A stretch of 64,000 nt of DNA from Crocinitomicaceae bacterium (GCA_002722795.1 PBMY01000023.1:1-64000); one strand, 5' to 3'; positions 8,865 to 18,467 are shown, counted from the first letter of the stretch. Numbers and translations are program-made. Notes: generated by a model not told the origin, from the sequence alone.

Positions 8865-10246
8865 GTAGCTTTTGTAATAATGTAACGTCCTCCACCTTTT
8901 ATTGCTAGATATGTTAAACCGCTAGCTATAGGCACAAGTATAATTGTGCTAAGCCACATCCCCCAAGCAGGAGGCATAGTTCCGCTCTTTACCATTTCCT
9001 CTCCGGCTATCGAAACAATGTAATAGAAAAGGAAAATTATTAAGGCCAAAACAATAGGCAATCCTATACCCCCTTTCTTAATTAGTGAGCCTAATGGCGC
9101 ACCAACGAAAAATAATACAAGACAACTTATTGCTAGAATAAATTTTCTATGCCATTCGATTGAATGTCGATCTCGTCTCAATAATTTACCCTTGATTTTG
9201 TCAATATAGTTTTCAATACTTCTTACTTGATTCCTTGTTATGTCTTTACTCGCAGAGATTGCTGTGTTTCTATCTTTTCTTGATAGTGCAAGTAACCAAG
9301 ATTTAGAATCACCCGATGATGAAGGGTTGATTATTAAGCTATCTTTAATTGGTGTAATTGCCTTTGTGCCAAAACTTACAAGCTCTTGCCTTTTAAGTTC
9401 AGCTTGAAGCTGAAGGGAATCAGTTGCTACTTTGAGTTTGGGCAAAGACATCATCTCATATGATCTTTTAAAAAGCTTTTCGTCAGCAAGGTCAAAATCT
9501 AAAGAACGGAGATTGATTCTTAGAATTTGATGATCGAAGGATGACATAATATGTGGGTGCGTACGTTCTTTACGGCGTATGTTGGGCTCCTTTTGGTCTT
9601 CATAACTCAAACCATTTTTAAGTTCAACAACAAGTTCGTCTCTAGTCTCATCATTATGCATAAAGCCTTTTTCAGCTTTTATAACAAGCGAAGCTTGACG
9701 CTCTGGATCCCTGTGGTCATAGATCAAAATATTATTCAAAGTACCGTCTAGTTCCTTATCCTCAACTCTTATGGAAAACCCTTCAATCCCTGTGTAGAAT
9801 ACACCTGGCTTAATATTTAACGCAGGTCGTTGTTTTGTTACAGAGTATAAAAGAGCTCTGAATTTCACATTAGCTGAAGGCCATGCGCTACTGCTAAACC
9901 ACAATGCTCCAAATGAAATCATAATCATAAGAACTACTAATGGTTTTATAATCTTCATAAATGTCATGCCCGCAGATTTCATAGCAGTTAACTCATTTCG
10001 TTCTGACAGGTTCCCCATGGCCATAATGCTTGCAACTAAAATGGCTAGAGGTAGAGCAAGATTTACAATTCTAGCTGATGCATACCATAGAAGCTTTAGT
10101 ATCACCCATGTCTCAAGACCTTTCCCAATAAAATCATCTGCATATACCCATAAAAACTGCATATCTAGCACAAAAAGTGCTACTGGAAATGTCACTGCAA
10201 GCGGGCCCAAAAAAGCCTTTAGCATTATGTGAGAAGTCTTACGCAA
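8861..10246 (-). CDS. LptF/LptG family permease (YjgP/YjgQ)
   Basis: 461 residues. Predicted membrane helices lie near residues 10-30, 50-80 and 95-125 and again in the last ~110 residues, separated by a soluble β-jellyroll part; this is the LptF/LptG plan. Conserved text includes NELTAMKSAGMTF and PGVFYTGIEGFSIRV. The family joins LptB in the inner-membrane machine that extracts lipopolysaccharide and sends it to the cell surface. LptF cannot be separated from LptG here. The overlap with a glycosyltransferase gene agrees with an envelope role. Confidence 0.88.
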   Translation of the reverse strand: MRKTSHIMLKAFLGPLAVTFPVALFVLDMQFLWVYADDFIGKGLETWVILKLLWYASARIVNLALPLAILVASIMAMGNLSERNELTAMKSAGMTFMKIIKPLVVLMIMISFGALWFSSSAWPSANVKFRALLYSVTKQRPALNIKPGVFYTGIEGFSIRVEDKELDGTLNNILIYDHRDPERQASLVIKAEKGFMHNDETRDELVVELKNGLSYEDQKEPNIRRKERTHPHIMSSFDHQILRINLRSLDFDLADEKLFKRSYEMMSLPKLKVATDSLQLQAELKRQELVSFGTKAITPIKDSLIINPSSSGDSKSWLLALSRKDRNTAISASKDITRNQVRSIENYIDKIKGKLLRRDRHSIEWHRKFILAISCLVLFFVGAPLGSLIKKGGIGLPIVLALIIFLFYYIVSIAGEEMVKSGTMPPAWGMWLSTIILVPIASGLTYLAIKGGGRYIITKAT

Positions 10247-10285
10247 AGTTTGTTCTAGATTATGTTATGAGTTTTTACTCCGGCT

Positions 10286-10293
10286 CAAAGATA
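10286..10293 (-). promoter_or_regulatory. Candidate -7 box (TATCTTTG) of the LptF/G permease operon
   Basis: On the minus strand the bases read TATCTTTG, an exact TAnnTTTG match, in the 91-base gap between the permease and the divergent dipeptidyl-peptidase gene. It would leave a leader of roughly 35 bases. No -33 TTTG at the standard distance. Confidence 0.4.
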
Positions 10294-10337
10294 CTCCCGT
10301 AAATTGCAGCCTATTATAAACCAATCATACGTTTTCA

Positions 10338-12413
10338 ATGTCAAATAGTAAATACGCCCTTTTACCGATTTTTTCGCTTGTGATATTTTTTGGATGTGGC
10401 CCAAGTGATGAGGATTTTCAAATATTAGATACTGCTAATAAAGTTGTTGGTGCAAGCGAACCAGATGAAGATGGATTTATTTGGCAAACAGAGCAATTTG
10501 CAGATATTAAAATTCTTAGATATCAAATCCCGGGTTGGGAACAGCTTAACAAACGCCAGCAAGCACTAGTATATTGCCTCAATATGGCAGGATTGAGCGG
10601 TAGAGATATTATGTATGACCAAAACAATCGTTACAATCTTAGAATTCGTCATTTACTTGAAAATATTCACACTTCTTACGAAGGTGATAGAAGAACAATA
10701 GGATGGGATAGATTTGAAACTTACTTAAAGAAAATTTGGTTCTCAAATGGTATTCATCATCACTATTCTAACAAGAAGCACCAACCAGAATTCAGTCAGG
10801 AATACTTTGACCATCTTCTTTCTTCAACTTCAAATAAATGTAATGATGAATTAAGAGCAGTGATTTTTGACCCAGCTGTTGAGTCTAAGAAAGTTGAACA
10901 GGATGGTTCTCTGGGATTAGTTGAAAGTTCGGCTGTTAATTTTTACGGCCCCGGTGTTACAACAGAAGAAGCTGAGGCATACTTCGCATCAATTAAAGTT
11001 GAGGGTGACCGAAGCCCTGTAGAATATGGCCTTAACTCTAGACTTGTAAAGACTGATTCTGGTGAAATAGTTGAGGAAGTATATAAACTAGATGGATTGT
11101 ACAGTGATGCAATTAAAGAGATTATTAAATGGCTTAAAGAAGCTCAAAACTATACTGAGAATAACATGCAAAGCATCGCTCTTGCTCATCTTATAGATTA
11201 CTACGTAACTGGTGATCTTGAAAAGTGGAGCCTATACAACATTAATTGGGTAAAGGATACCGAGGGTGATGTTGATTACATAAATGGTTTTATTGAGGTT
11301 TATAACGATCCACTTGGATATACTGGAAGCTATGAGACAATTGTTGAAATAAAGGATTTCGAGGCTAGTTCAAGAATGCAAACTCTAATGGAGAATGCCC
11401 AGTGGTTCGAGGATCACATGCCATTTATGGAAGAGCATAAAAAGTCTGAAGTTGTTGGAATTACATATAACGTAGTAAATGTTGCAGGAGAGGCAGGGGA
11501 TGCTTCAACTTCAACTCCAATTGGAGTTAATCTTCCAAATTCTAATTGGATACGTCAAGTTCATGGTTCTAAATCTGTGAGTCTTGGAAATATTGTTAGT
11601 GCATATGACAAAGCTTCAGGTGGTGGAATGCTAGCTGAATTTGCACACGATGAGGTAGAGAAGAAGAGAGTAAAAGCTCATGGAGCTCTAGCAGGCAAGC
11701 TTCACACAGCAATGCATGAGGTTATTGGTCACGCATCAGGAAAGCTTGAAGATGGAGTTGAAACACCTAAGGAGACTATCAAGGAATATAGTTCCACTCT
11801 TGAAGAGGGTAGAGCCGACCTAGTTGCGCTATACTTCCTGCTTGACGAAAAGCTAGTAGAACTTGGCTTAATGAAAACTATTGAGGTTGGACGTGCTGAA
11901 TACGATAGCTATATTAGAAACGGAATGATGACTCAATTGTGTAGGCTTGAACTTGGTGATGATATTGAGGAAAGCCATATGCGTAATAGAGCTTGGGTTA
12001 GCAATTGGTGTTATGAAAAAGGTGAAGCTGAGGGGGTGATTAGAAAGTATGTTAGAGAGGGTAAAACCTATGTAGATGTAATGAATTACGAGCGCCTTCG
12101 TGAACTATTTGGCGAATTGTTACGCGAGGTGCAGCGAATAAAGTCACAGGGAGATTACGAAGCTGCAAAGAACCTAGTTGAAGGATACGGTGTAAAAGTT
12201 GACTTAGCTATTCACCAAGAGGTTCTTGAACGTTCAGAGGCATTGGGAATTGCGCCTTACGGCGGATTCATTAATCCACAAATGTCTATAACTAGAGCAG
12301 AGAGTGGAGAGATAACAAATGTTGAAGTAACATACCCAAATGATTTTACAGACCAAATGTTACGTTACAGTTCTACTTTAAATTTCCTTCCAACAGTTAA
12401 CAAATTAAACTAG
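10338..12413 (+). CDS. Dipeptidyl-peptidase III-like zinc peptidase (M49), lipoprotein
   Basis: 691 residues. A signal peptide ends in a lipobox (VIFFGC), so the enzyme is probably anchored outside the inner membrane. The M49 zinc motif HExxGH is H460-E461-V-I-G-H465, and the second metal motif EExRAD starts at Glu489 (EEGRAD). M49 enzymes remove dipeptides from the N terminus of short peptides. The gene is divergent from the permease and followed one base later by a secreted T9SS protein, so the two may share a message. With the DPP IV and POT transporter in this window it fits extracellular peptide use. Confidence 0.88.
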   Translation: MSNSKYALLPIFSLVIFFGCGPSDEDFQILDTANKVVGASEPDEDGFIWQTEQFADIKILRYQIPGWEQLNKRQQALVYCLNMAGLSGRDIMYDQNNRYNLRIRHLLENIHTSYEGDRRTIGWDRFETYLKKIWFSNGIHHHYSNKKHQPEFSQEYFDHLLSSTSNKCNDELRAVIFDPAVESKKVEQDGSLGLVESSAVNFYGPGVTTEEAEAYFASIKVEGDRSPVEYGLNSRLVKTDSGEIVEEVYKLDGLYSDAIKEIIKWLKEAQNYTENNMQSIALAHLIDYYVTGDLEKWSLYNINWVKDTEGDVDYINGFIEVYNDPLGYTGSYETIVEIKDFEASSRMQTLMENAQWFEDHMPFMEEHKKSEVVGITYNVVNVAGEAGDASTSTPIGVNLPNSNWIRQVHGSKSVSLGNIVSAYDKASGGGMLAEFAHDEVEKKRVKAHGALAGKLHTAMHEVIGHASGKLEDGVETPKETIKEYSSTLEEGRADLVALYFLLDEKLVELGLMKTIEVGRAEYDSYIRNGMMTQLCRLELGDDIEESHMRNRAWVSNWCYEKGEAEGVIRKYVREGKTYVDVMNYERLRELFGELLREVQRIKSQGDYEAAKNLVEGYGVKVDLAIHQEVLERSEALGIAPYGGFINPQMSITRAESGEITNVEVTYPNDFTDQMLRYSSTLNFLPTVNKLN

Positions 12414-12414
12414 A

Positions 12415-13857
12415 ATGAGAGTACTTTCTATACTTGCAACTTTCCTTACTCTTTGTCTTTCTATTCAATCCCAAACTCTTTGTGAAAATGGTTTTGCTGG
12501 AGAATATCCGTGTGATGGGTACGATCTGCTTGCTCACTATCCGTTAGAAGCAGTTGGTGGTGGAGATAATGGTAATGATTGTTGGGGATGGGTAGATGAA
12601 GCGAGTGGTAGAGAGTATGTGATTTTTGGACGTTCTGACGGAACAAGTTTCGTTGAAATAACGGATCCTCTTAATCCTCAATTTATAGCAACTCTACCAA
12701 CAGTAACAGCATCTTCTCTTTGGAGGGATATTAAGGTCATTGGTAACTATGCATACATTGTCAGTGAGGCTGGAATGCATGGTATGCAGATTCTAAATTT
12801 AGAGGAGCTGTTGCCACTCAGTGGATTCCCATTTTTTATTACTGCAACACATTATTATGCTGGTTTTGGAAATTCACACAACATTGTAGCATGTCCTGAA
12901 ACTGGATACGTATATGGTGTTGGAACGAACACATTTAACGGCGGTCTTCACATTGTTGATGTAAATAATCCCTCTAACCCAACTCTTGCAGGATCTTTTG
13001 ATGAATTTTACACCCACGATGCTCAAGCAATTGTATACAATGGGCCTGATACTGACTACCAAGGAAAGGAAATTCTAATTTGCTTCAATGGTAGCGCTGG
13101 AGTGGCAATTGTAAATGCTGAGAATAAACAGGACGTGCAATTAATCAAGCATGTTACGTATGATGAAATTGCATACACTCACCAAGGTTGGATTAGTGAA
13201 GATCACACAATGGTGTATTTCAACGACGAGCTTGATGAACAGTATGTCGGAAATAATACTAGAACCTATATGATGAATGTTGAGGATTTGGACAATCCTG
13301 AAATCATTGGTTATTATGAGGCTGAAACACCTTCTCCTGACCACAATCTATACACTTATGATGGTAAGGTATTCGCTTCAAATTATACTAGTGGTTTACG
13401 AGTATCTACAATTCTTGAAGATGGTACTATTGAGCCACAAGGATATTTTGATACACATCCTGAAAATGACGATGTTTCATTTGATGGAACTTGGTCTAAC
13501 TATCCATACTTCCCTTCAGGAACTATTGCTGTAAGTAATTTCGATGGTCTATTTTTATTGAGATCCTCTGATTGGATTGATGCAGTTGACCAGTCTGTAA
13601 TGTATGAGTCTCCAGTCTTTACTATTTCACCAAATCCATCATTAAACACCATTCAACTGAAAGGTAAATTTGCAGGTTGTAATGTGTTGATAATTGATAT
13701 GGGAGGCCGTGTTATTTCGGAATACAAATCTATCCCTTACGTGAACGGTTTAAACTTGAACGTAAGCGATCTAAGTGAAGGTGTTTATTCTGTAACTATT
13801 TTAGACTCTAATTCAGGTACGACTCTAGCTGCAGAAAAGCTAGTGATTAGGCATTAA
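12415..13857 (+). CDS. Choice-of-anchor B family protein with T9SS type A sorting domain
   Basis: 480 residues. A signal peptide (cleavage near SIQSQ) leads into LVIVD-like β-propeller repeats of the choice-of-anchor B family (HYPLEAVGGG, DCWGWVDE, FVEITDPLNP, LHIVDVNNPSNP, HDAQAIVYNG). The last ~80 residues are a T9SS type A domain beginning FTISPNPS and ending EKLVIRH, so the protein is expected to cross the outer membrane by type IX secretion and be attached at the surface. The role of the propeller is unknown. One base separates it from the M49 peptidase; its stop overlaps the stop of the convergent cdaA by four bases. Confidence 0.87.
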   Translation: MRVLSILATFLTLCLSIQSQTLCENGFAGEYPCDGYDLLAHYPLEAVGGGDNGNDCWGWVDEASGREYVIFGRSDGTSFVEITDPLNPQFIATLPTVTASSLWRDIKVIGNYAYIVSEAGMHGMQILNLEELLPLSGFPFFITATHYYAGFGNSHNIVACPETGYVYGVGTNTFNGGLHIVDVNNPSNPTLAGSFDEFYTHDAQAIVYNGPDTDYQGKEILICFNGSAGVAIVNAENKQDVQLIKHVTYDEIAYTHQGWISEDHTMVYFNDELDEQYVGNNTRTYMMNVEDLDNPEIIGYYEAETPSPDHNLYTYDGKVFASNYTSGLRVSTILEDGTIEPQGYFDTHPENDDVSFDGTWSNYPYFPSGTIAVSNFDGLFLLRSSDWIDAVDQSVMYESPVFTISPNPSLNTIQLKGKFAGCNVLIIDMGGRVISEYKSIPYVNGLNLNVSDLSEGVYSVTILDSNSGTTLAAEKLVIRH

Positions 13858-14672
13858 TCCTCTTTAGGGATAAGTTCTCTTTCTAGTATTTCTTGGATAT
13901 CCTCCGAAGCAAGCCCTTTGTGTAGCTTTCCATCCATAGCTATACTGATGAGTCCAGTTTCTTCACTTACTATTAAAACTAACGCGTCAGTTTTTTCAAC
14001 CAATCCTAATGCAGCTCTGTGACGCATTCCAAGTTCTTGTGACAGGTCTGTTCTTTGAGATACAGGAAGGATACATTTTACAGCTCTAATTCTTCCAATG
14101 GCTATATACATTCCGCCATCGTGCATTGAGCAGTTCTTATCAAAACTTGCTTCGATAAGTGGTGCATATAAATCAGCAACTAGTGGAGTGGAGCCGTGAA
14201 AGTGAATGCTCAGGTCTGAATTTCGTTGAATAATTAAAAGTGCACCGTCTTTTCTTTTAGACAGATTATTAACGGCTGTTGTAACCTCATTTATTTTAAA
14301 TGGGCTTTTTGCTTCATGACGAAATGTTACGATTTTTTCTAAAATCTTAGTTGGCCCTTTAATGTTGGCGCGCTCGCCAATTGAAAATAGAAATTGCCTA
14401 AGTTCTTGCTGAAAAACTATAATGATAGCAATAATTCCAACTCCAATAAATTGCCCAAGAAGTTCAGCTAATATGGGCATCCCAGCAAATGTTACAACCT
14501 TCCAGATTAAGTAGATTGCAAGTAGTCCTAGGAATACCGGAATAGCTGATGTTCCTTTTGTTAGCTTATAAATCCAAAGGATAATTAGTCCAACTAATAA
14601 ATAATCAAACGCCTTAATTCCCAACTCGTAAAACGGTTGGATAAGTTCCCAGGTCTCGTAGATAAAGCTCAT
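13854..14672 (-). CDS. cdaA: Diadenylate cyclase CdaA (c-di-AMP synthase)
   Basis: 272 residues. Three membrane helices in the first ~95 residues precede a DAC domain with its two signatures, DGGMYI (DGA-type loop) and GMRHRAALGL (RHR motif). The family condenses two ATP into cyclic di-AMP, a messenger usually tied to potassium and osmotic balance. An ATG at 14681 is possible; 14672 is preferred because it forms an ATGA overlap with the folP stop. The folP-cdaA pairing is common in Bacteroidota. Confidence 0.93.
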   Translation of the reverse strand: MSFIYETWELIQPFYELGIKAFDYLLVGLIILWIYKLTKGTSAIPVFLGLLAIYLIWKVVTFAGMPILAELLGQFIGVGIIAIIIVFQQELRQFLFSIGERANIKGPTKILEKIVTFRHEAKSPFKINEVTTAVNNLSKRKDGALLIIQRNSDLSIHFHGSTPLVADLYAPLIEASFDKNCSMHDGGMYIAIGRIRAVKCILPVSQRTDLSQELGMRHRAALGLVEKTDALVLIVSEETGLISIAMDGKLHKGLASEDIQEILERELIPKED

Positions 14673-15520
14673 TGGTTGCAAAGATGGTTATGAAGAATTG
14701 AAACTTCACGTGCTTCTGCAATATCGTGAACCCTTAATAAGCAAGCTCCGTTTACTGCAGAAATCATGTTTAATGCAGTGGTTCCATTTAACGCATGTGA
14801 CGCTTCACATTCTAGTGCTTTGTAAATCATTGACTTCCTGCTTATACCTGACATTATTGGCTTTTCAAATTCCTTAAAAGCATTTAATGAGTTGAGGATT
14901 TTGTAATTATCTTCAAGGGTTTTGCCAAAACCAAATCCAGGGTCCAAGATCACATTTTCAATTCCAAGCTTTTCTAACTCGACTAATTTTATCGAAAAGA
15001 ACTCCCTCACTTCCTCAACTACATTTCTATAAGTTGGATTGTCTTGCATAGTCTCCGGAGTTCCTTTCATATGCATAAGAATATAAGGGACGCCAAGTTC
15101 TGAAACAGTTGAAAACATTAGATGATCAATGCTTCCAGCAGAAATATCATTCACTAGAACAGCACCAGCTTTTACAGCTCTTCTAGCTACAACTGAATTG
15201 TATGTGTCAATGCTGATAAATGATTCAGGTGATTCTTTTAATATCCCATGAATTACAGGTTCAACTCTTGACCATTCCTCCTCAACTGAAATTGAAGTGG
15301 CTCCCGGTCTTGAGCTTTGGCCTCCAATATCAATAATGAATGCCCCATCTCTAATCATCTGTAAACCAGCCTTAATGGCGTTTTCGGAAGAGAAATTTTG
15401 ACCTCCATCGTAAAATGAATCAGGAGTGGTATTTAAAATTCCTAACAATTCGACACGATTTGCATTAGCAATTATTCGCAGTTCTTTAAGAAATTTCTGA
15501 ATGTTTGAATTGGTAGTCAT
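14669..15520 (-). CDS. folP: Dihydropteroate synthase
   Basis: 283 residues. Joins p-aminobenzoate to the pterin pyrophosphate in folate synthesis. Signatures: LLGILNTTPDSFYDGG near residue 28, DIGGQSSRPGA (second family motif), ILDPGFGFGK and GISRKS. The frame extends to an ATG at 15544, but starting at 15520 (MTTNSN) gives the usual N terminus and leaves a small palindrome free between this gene and the divergent DUF1599 gene. A pabC-like enzyme, which would supply p-aminobenzoate, lies 3 kb away. Confidence 0.94.
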   Translation of the reverse strand: MTTNSNIQKFLKELRIIANANRVELLGILNTTPDSFYDGGQNFSSENAIKAGLQMIRDGAFIIDIGGQSSRPGATSISVEEEWSRVEPVIHGILKESPESFISIDTYNSVVARRAVKAGAVLVNDISAGSIDHLMFSTVSELGVPYILMHMKGTPETMQDNPTYRNVVEEVREFFSIKLVELEKLGIENVILDPGFGFGKTLEDNYKILNSLNAFKEFEKPIMSGISRKSMIYKALECEASHALNGTTALNMISAVNGACLLRVHDIAEAREVSILHNHLCNQ

Positions 15521-15523
15521 CGT

Positions 15524-15538
15524 AACTTGGCGCAAGTT
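15524..15538. promoter_or_regulatory. Perfect inverted repeat in the folP/DUF1599 divergent gap
   Basis: AACTTG and CAAGTT flank the centre GCG. It lies just before the folP ATG at 15520 and about 28 bases before the proposed DUF1599 start. It may be a shared operator, or two overlapping weak -7 boxes (TAACTTGG on plus, TAACTTGC on minus). Confidence 0.35.
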
Positions 15539-15565
15539 ATTCAACCTAAGGAGAATTTTCTAAAA

Positions 15566-16108
15566 TTGGAACTAACAACTCATCAATACGACGCGTCTTT
15601 AGAGAAATGTGAATCTCTATTTCGCAAGAAAACGTCAGATTACGGAACAGCTTGGCGAATTTTAAGAACGTCATCACTAACCGACCAAATCTTTATAAAA
15701 GCTTCTAGAATTCGCACTTTACAAGAAGTTGCTGAATCTAAAGTGAACGAAGGGATTGTTCCGGAATTCATTGGGATAGTAAACTACAGTCTTTTGGCTC
15801 TTATTCAATGTGAGTTGCCAAAGGATCATCCTCTTGAAATGCCTGTTGACGAAACAAATCAGCTTTATAGAAAGGCTGCAGAAGCAACAAGGGATTTAAT
15901 GCTCAAAAAGAATCACGATTACGGTGAGGCATGGAGGGATATGAGAGTTAGTTCATTAACTGACCTTATTTTAATGAAGCTCCTTAGAGTTAAGCAGATA
16001 GAGGATAATAATGGTAAGACTGTTGTCTCAGAGGGTGTCGATGCCAATTATATGGATATGGCCAACTATGCTTTATTCGCATTAATTTTACTCGCTGAAC
16101 AAGAATGA
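15566..16108 (+). CDS. DUF1599 protein with an internally repeated domain
   Basis: About 180 residues. The same unit occurs twice: KKTSDYGTAWRILRTSSLTDQI and, some 100 residues later, KKNHDYGEAWRDMRVSSLTDLI, each followed by an R-x-x-Q helix. This duplication is characteristic of DUF1599, a Bacteroidota family whose activity is unknown. There is no ATG near the start: the frame is open from a TTG at 15527, but a second TTG at 15566, preceded by AAGGAG, gives the N terminus that fits relatives (MELTTHQYD). Its stop overlaps the next gene by four bases. Confidence 0.78.
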   Translation: MELTTHQYDASLEKCESLFRKKTSDYGTAWRILRTSSLTDQIFIKASRIRTLQEVAESKVNEGIVPEFIGIVNYSLLALIQCELPKDHPLEMPVDETNQLYRKAAEATRDLMLKKNHDYGEAWRDMRVSSLTDLILMKLLRVKQIEDNNGKTVVSEGVDANYMDMANYALFALILLAEQE

Positions 16109-17481
16109 AGATGTTAGTTGATATATGCCGAACTGTAGTAGGAGCACTCTTTGTAGTCTCTGGATTAATCAAATCTAATGACGCATTAGGTTTTATGTAC
16201 AAGCTCGAAGAGTATTTTGAGCCAGGCGCATTAAACCTAGACTTTCTAACTCCATATGCATTAGAGATTGCTGTGTTTGTTTGTGTAGGTGAGATTTTAC
16301 TTGGAGTGGCTTTGTTGGTAGGGGCACTGCCCAAACTTGTTTCAGTACTTACAACTGGAATGATGTTGTTCTTTACTTGGCTCACTTGGTATACAGCGAC
16401 ATGCGACCCATTTGGTTTTAAAGAAATTGTTGGCCCTGACGGTGCAATTACGAGCATTGCAAATCAATGCGTTTTAGAATGCGGTTGTTTTGGTAATGCT
16501 ATTCCACTCACACCGACTCAAAGCTTTTACAAGGATGTCATCCTTATGATTTTTGTACTGCCAGTTCTTATAGCAGCATATAGGAATAAGATTTCATTGA
16601 ATGATACAAAGACTTCAATGATAGTGTACACAATTGCGATTGTGATGACGTTTCTATTTGGCTACTTAATGTTGGATTGGACTTTCCCAACCCTCTATCT
16701 AATTCTTCTGCTTTTTGCAGCTGAAGCAGTTAGGAAGAGAGTGAAATCTGACAAGGTTGAATGGTTGATGGCAGCTGCGACTCTTGTTGTTATTGGTGCA
16801 TTTCAATACAAGACCCTTGCACACCTTCCCATGAAGGATTACAGGCCTTATTCTGATGGCGAAAGCATAGTGATAAACAGAATGTCAGCTGAAGAATTGG
16901 GATTGGAAGCGCCTAAATATGCATATGAATGGATTTTTAAAAATAATAATACAGGAAAAGACACAATTGTTTTAAGTAACGATTGGTCTGAAAAAAAATA
17001 TTGGGATTCACCTTGGTTTACAAGTACGTATGAAAAGGTGAAAAAGAAAGATTACAATCAAGTAACTATTTCAGAAGGATATGAGCCACGCATTTTGGAT
17101 TTTAAAATGTTAGATGAAGCTGGAGAGGACCTTGCAGATTCATTACTTAATACTTCAGGATACACGTTCTTACACATCTCTAAGGATCTTGATGCTTCTG
17201 GGGCCGCTGGCCAAACCGCCTTCAACGCTATTGCAGAATCTGCATTAGCTGAAGGTCACAGTTTTTACGGTTTAACAAACGTGGATTATGACGCAAGCGA
17301 GGACTTTAGACACGAGCATCAGGCACCATATGATTTTCTTACGTGTGACCAAACAGAACTTAAAATTATTGTGAGATCAAATCCCGGACTCGTACTTCTT
17401 AAAGAGGGAGTTGTTGTAGAAAAATGGGCATGGAGGGACGTTCCATTATTTGACGACATAAAGGATAGCCTCATTAAGTGA
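16105..17481 (+). CDS. BT_3928/DoxX family membrane protein
   Basis: 458 residues. Four helices in the first ~170 residues carry the DoxX/MauE pattern (RTVVGALFVVSGLIKSNDA, then a CxxxCGCFG cysteine block), followed by further helices near 175-235 and a soluble C-terminal half of about 210 residues with a thioredoxin-like feel (TFLHISKDL, PGLVLLKEGVVVEKW). Such proteins are annotated as DoxX-type or BT_3928 family; a redox role at the inner membrane is likely but untested. It is linked by four-base overlaps to DUF1599 upstream (ATGA) and an OppB-like permease downstream (GTGA). Confidence 0.82.
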   Translation: MKMLVDICRTVVGALFVVSGLIKSNDALGFMYKLEEYFEPGALNLDFLTPYALEIAVFVCVGEILLGVALLVGALPKLVSVLTTGMMLFFTWLTWYTATCDPFGFKEIVGPDGAITSIANQCVLECGCFGNAIPLTPTQSFYKDVILMIFVLPVLIAAYRNKISLNDTKTSMIVYTIAIVMTFLFGYLMLDWTFPTLYLILLLFAAEAVRKRVKSDKVEWLMAAATLVVIGAFQYKTLAHLPMKDYRPYSDGESIVINRMSAEELGLEAPKYAYEWIFKNNNTGKDTIVLSNDWSEKKYWDSPWFTSTYEKVKKKDYNQVTISEGYEPRILDFKMLDEAGEDLADSLLNTSGYTFLHISKDLDASGAAGQTAFNAIAESALAEGHSFYGLTNVDYDASEDFRHEHQAPYDFLTCDQTELKIIVRSNPGLVLLKEGVVVEKWAWRDVPLFDDIKDSLIK

Positions 17482-18467
17482 CATTTTTACTCAAGAGATT
17501 ATTGCAGGGATTAGGAGTTCTAATAGGAACTCTCACACTAGTCTTTACCATTTTTGCTTGGGTGCCAGATCCAGCTAGAGAACTTGCTGGCCAAAACGAA
17601 CGAGAAGAGGTAGTTCAAGCGTTCAGGGTTAAACACGGCCTAGACAAACCAGCTTTTCAGAGATACGCAACGTTCATGTGTAACCTTGTGCCAATTGGCT
17701 CACGCGATGACGGTAGTTGGGGTTTAAGATCACCTAATCTTGGAAGGTCTTTCATAACAGATAGACCTGTGAGTAGAGCTATAGGCGATGCACTGCCGGC
17801 AACTCTTTTACTTGCTTTTGTTGCCATTTTTTTTGCTGCAATTATGGGTATAAGTATTGGTTTGGGTATAGCCATAAACGGCACAACAAAATTTGGAGAT
17901 ATTATTCTATCAATTTGTGCATTAGGCATGAGCGCACCCAGCTTTGTAGTAGCAATTTTAGTTGCTTGGTTGTTTGGCTACGTTTTACACTCTTACACAG
18001 GATTACCAATGACAGGAGGAATGGTGGTTGTAGACCCTTTCGATGGGCCCAAACTCGCCTTAGCTCATATAATTCTCCCCGCTTTAACTTTAGGAATTAG
18101 GCCACTAGCGGTTATTATTCAACTATCTAGAAATTCCGCGATGGACGTGCTTTCTCAGCCCTATATCAGGACTGCAAAAGCAAAAGGGTTGTCAAAATCT
18201 AGAATCCTTTTAAAACACGTTTTAAGAAATTCTTTAAATCCTGTAATCACAGCAACTTCTGGTTGGTTTGCATCCATGCTAGCAGGCGCGGTGTTTGTTG
18301 AATTTGTTTTTGGATGGAAGGGGATGGGGCTACTAATGTTTAAATCCCTAGAAAGTGGAGATTTACCAGTTGTGATGGGCTGCACAATTGTAGTTGCAAC
18401 AATCTTTGTCCTAGTAAATATCGTAGTTGATATCCTCTACGGAGTACTAGACCCTAGGGTTAGGTAA
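17478..18467 (+). CDS. OppB/DppB-type ABC transporter permease, no partner subunits nearby
   Basis: 329 residues with six predicted helices: an N-terminal helix (LLKRLLQGLGVLIGTLTLVF), a periplasmic segment containing KHGLDKPAFQRYA, and five helices in the binding-protein-dependent permease domain. The EAA-type loop reads PYIRTAKAKGLSKSRI. Homologues move oligopeptides, dipeptides or nickel with a second permease, ATPases and a binding protein, none of which is next to it. The GTG start overlaps the DoxX-like stop (GTGA). It ends eight bases into the convergent aminotransferase gene. Confidence 0.88.
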   Translation: MTFLLKRLLQGLGVLIGTLTLVFTIFAWVPDPARELAGQNEREEVVQAFRVKHGLDKPAFQRYATFMCNLVPIGSRDDGSWGLRSPNLGRSFITDRPVSRAIGDALPATLLLAFVAIFFAAIMGISIGLGIAINGTTKFGDIILSICALGMSAPSFVVAILVAWLFGYVLHSYTGLPMTGGMVVVDPFDGPKLALAHIILPALTLGIRPLAVIIQLSRNSAMDVLSQPYIRTAKAKGLSKSRILLKHVLRNSLNPVITATSGWFASMLAGAVFVEFVFGWKGMGLLMFKSLESGDLPVVMGCTIVVATIFVLVNIVVDILYGVLDPRVR

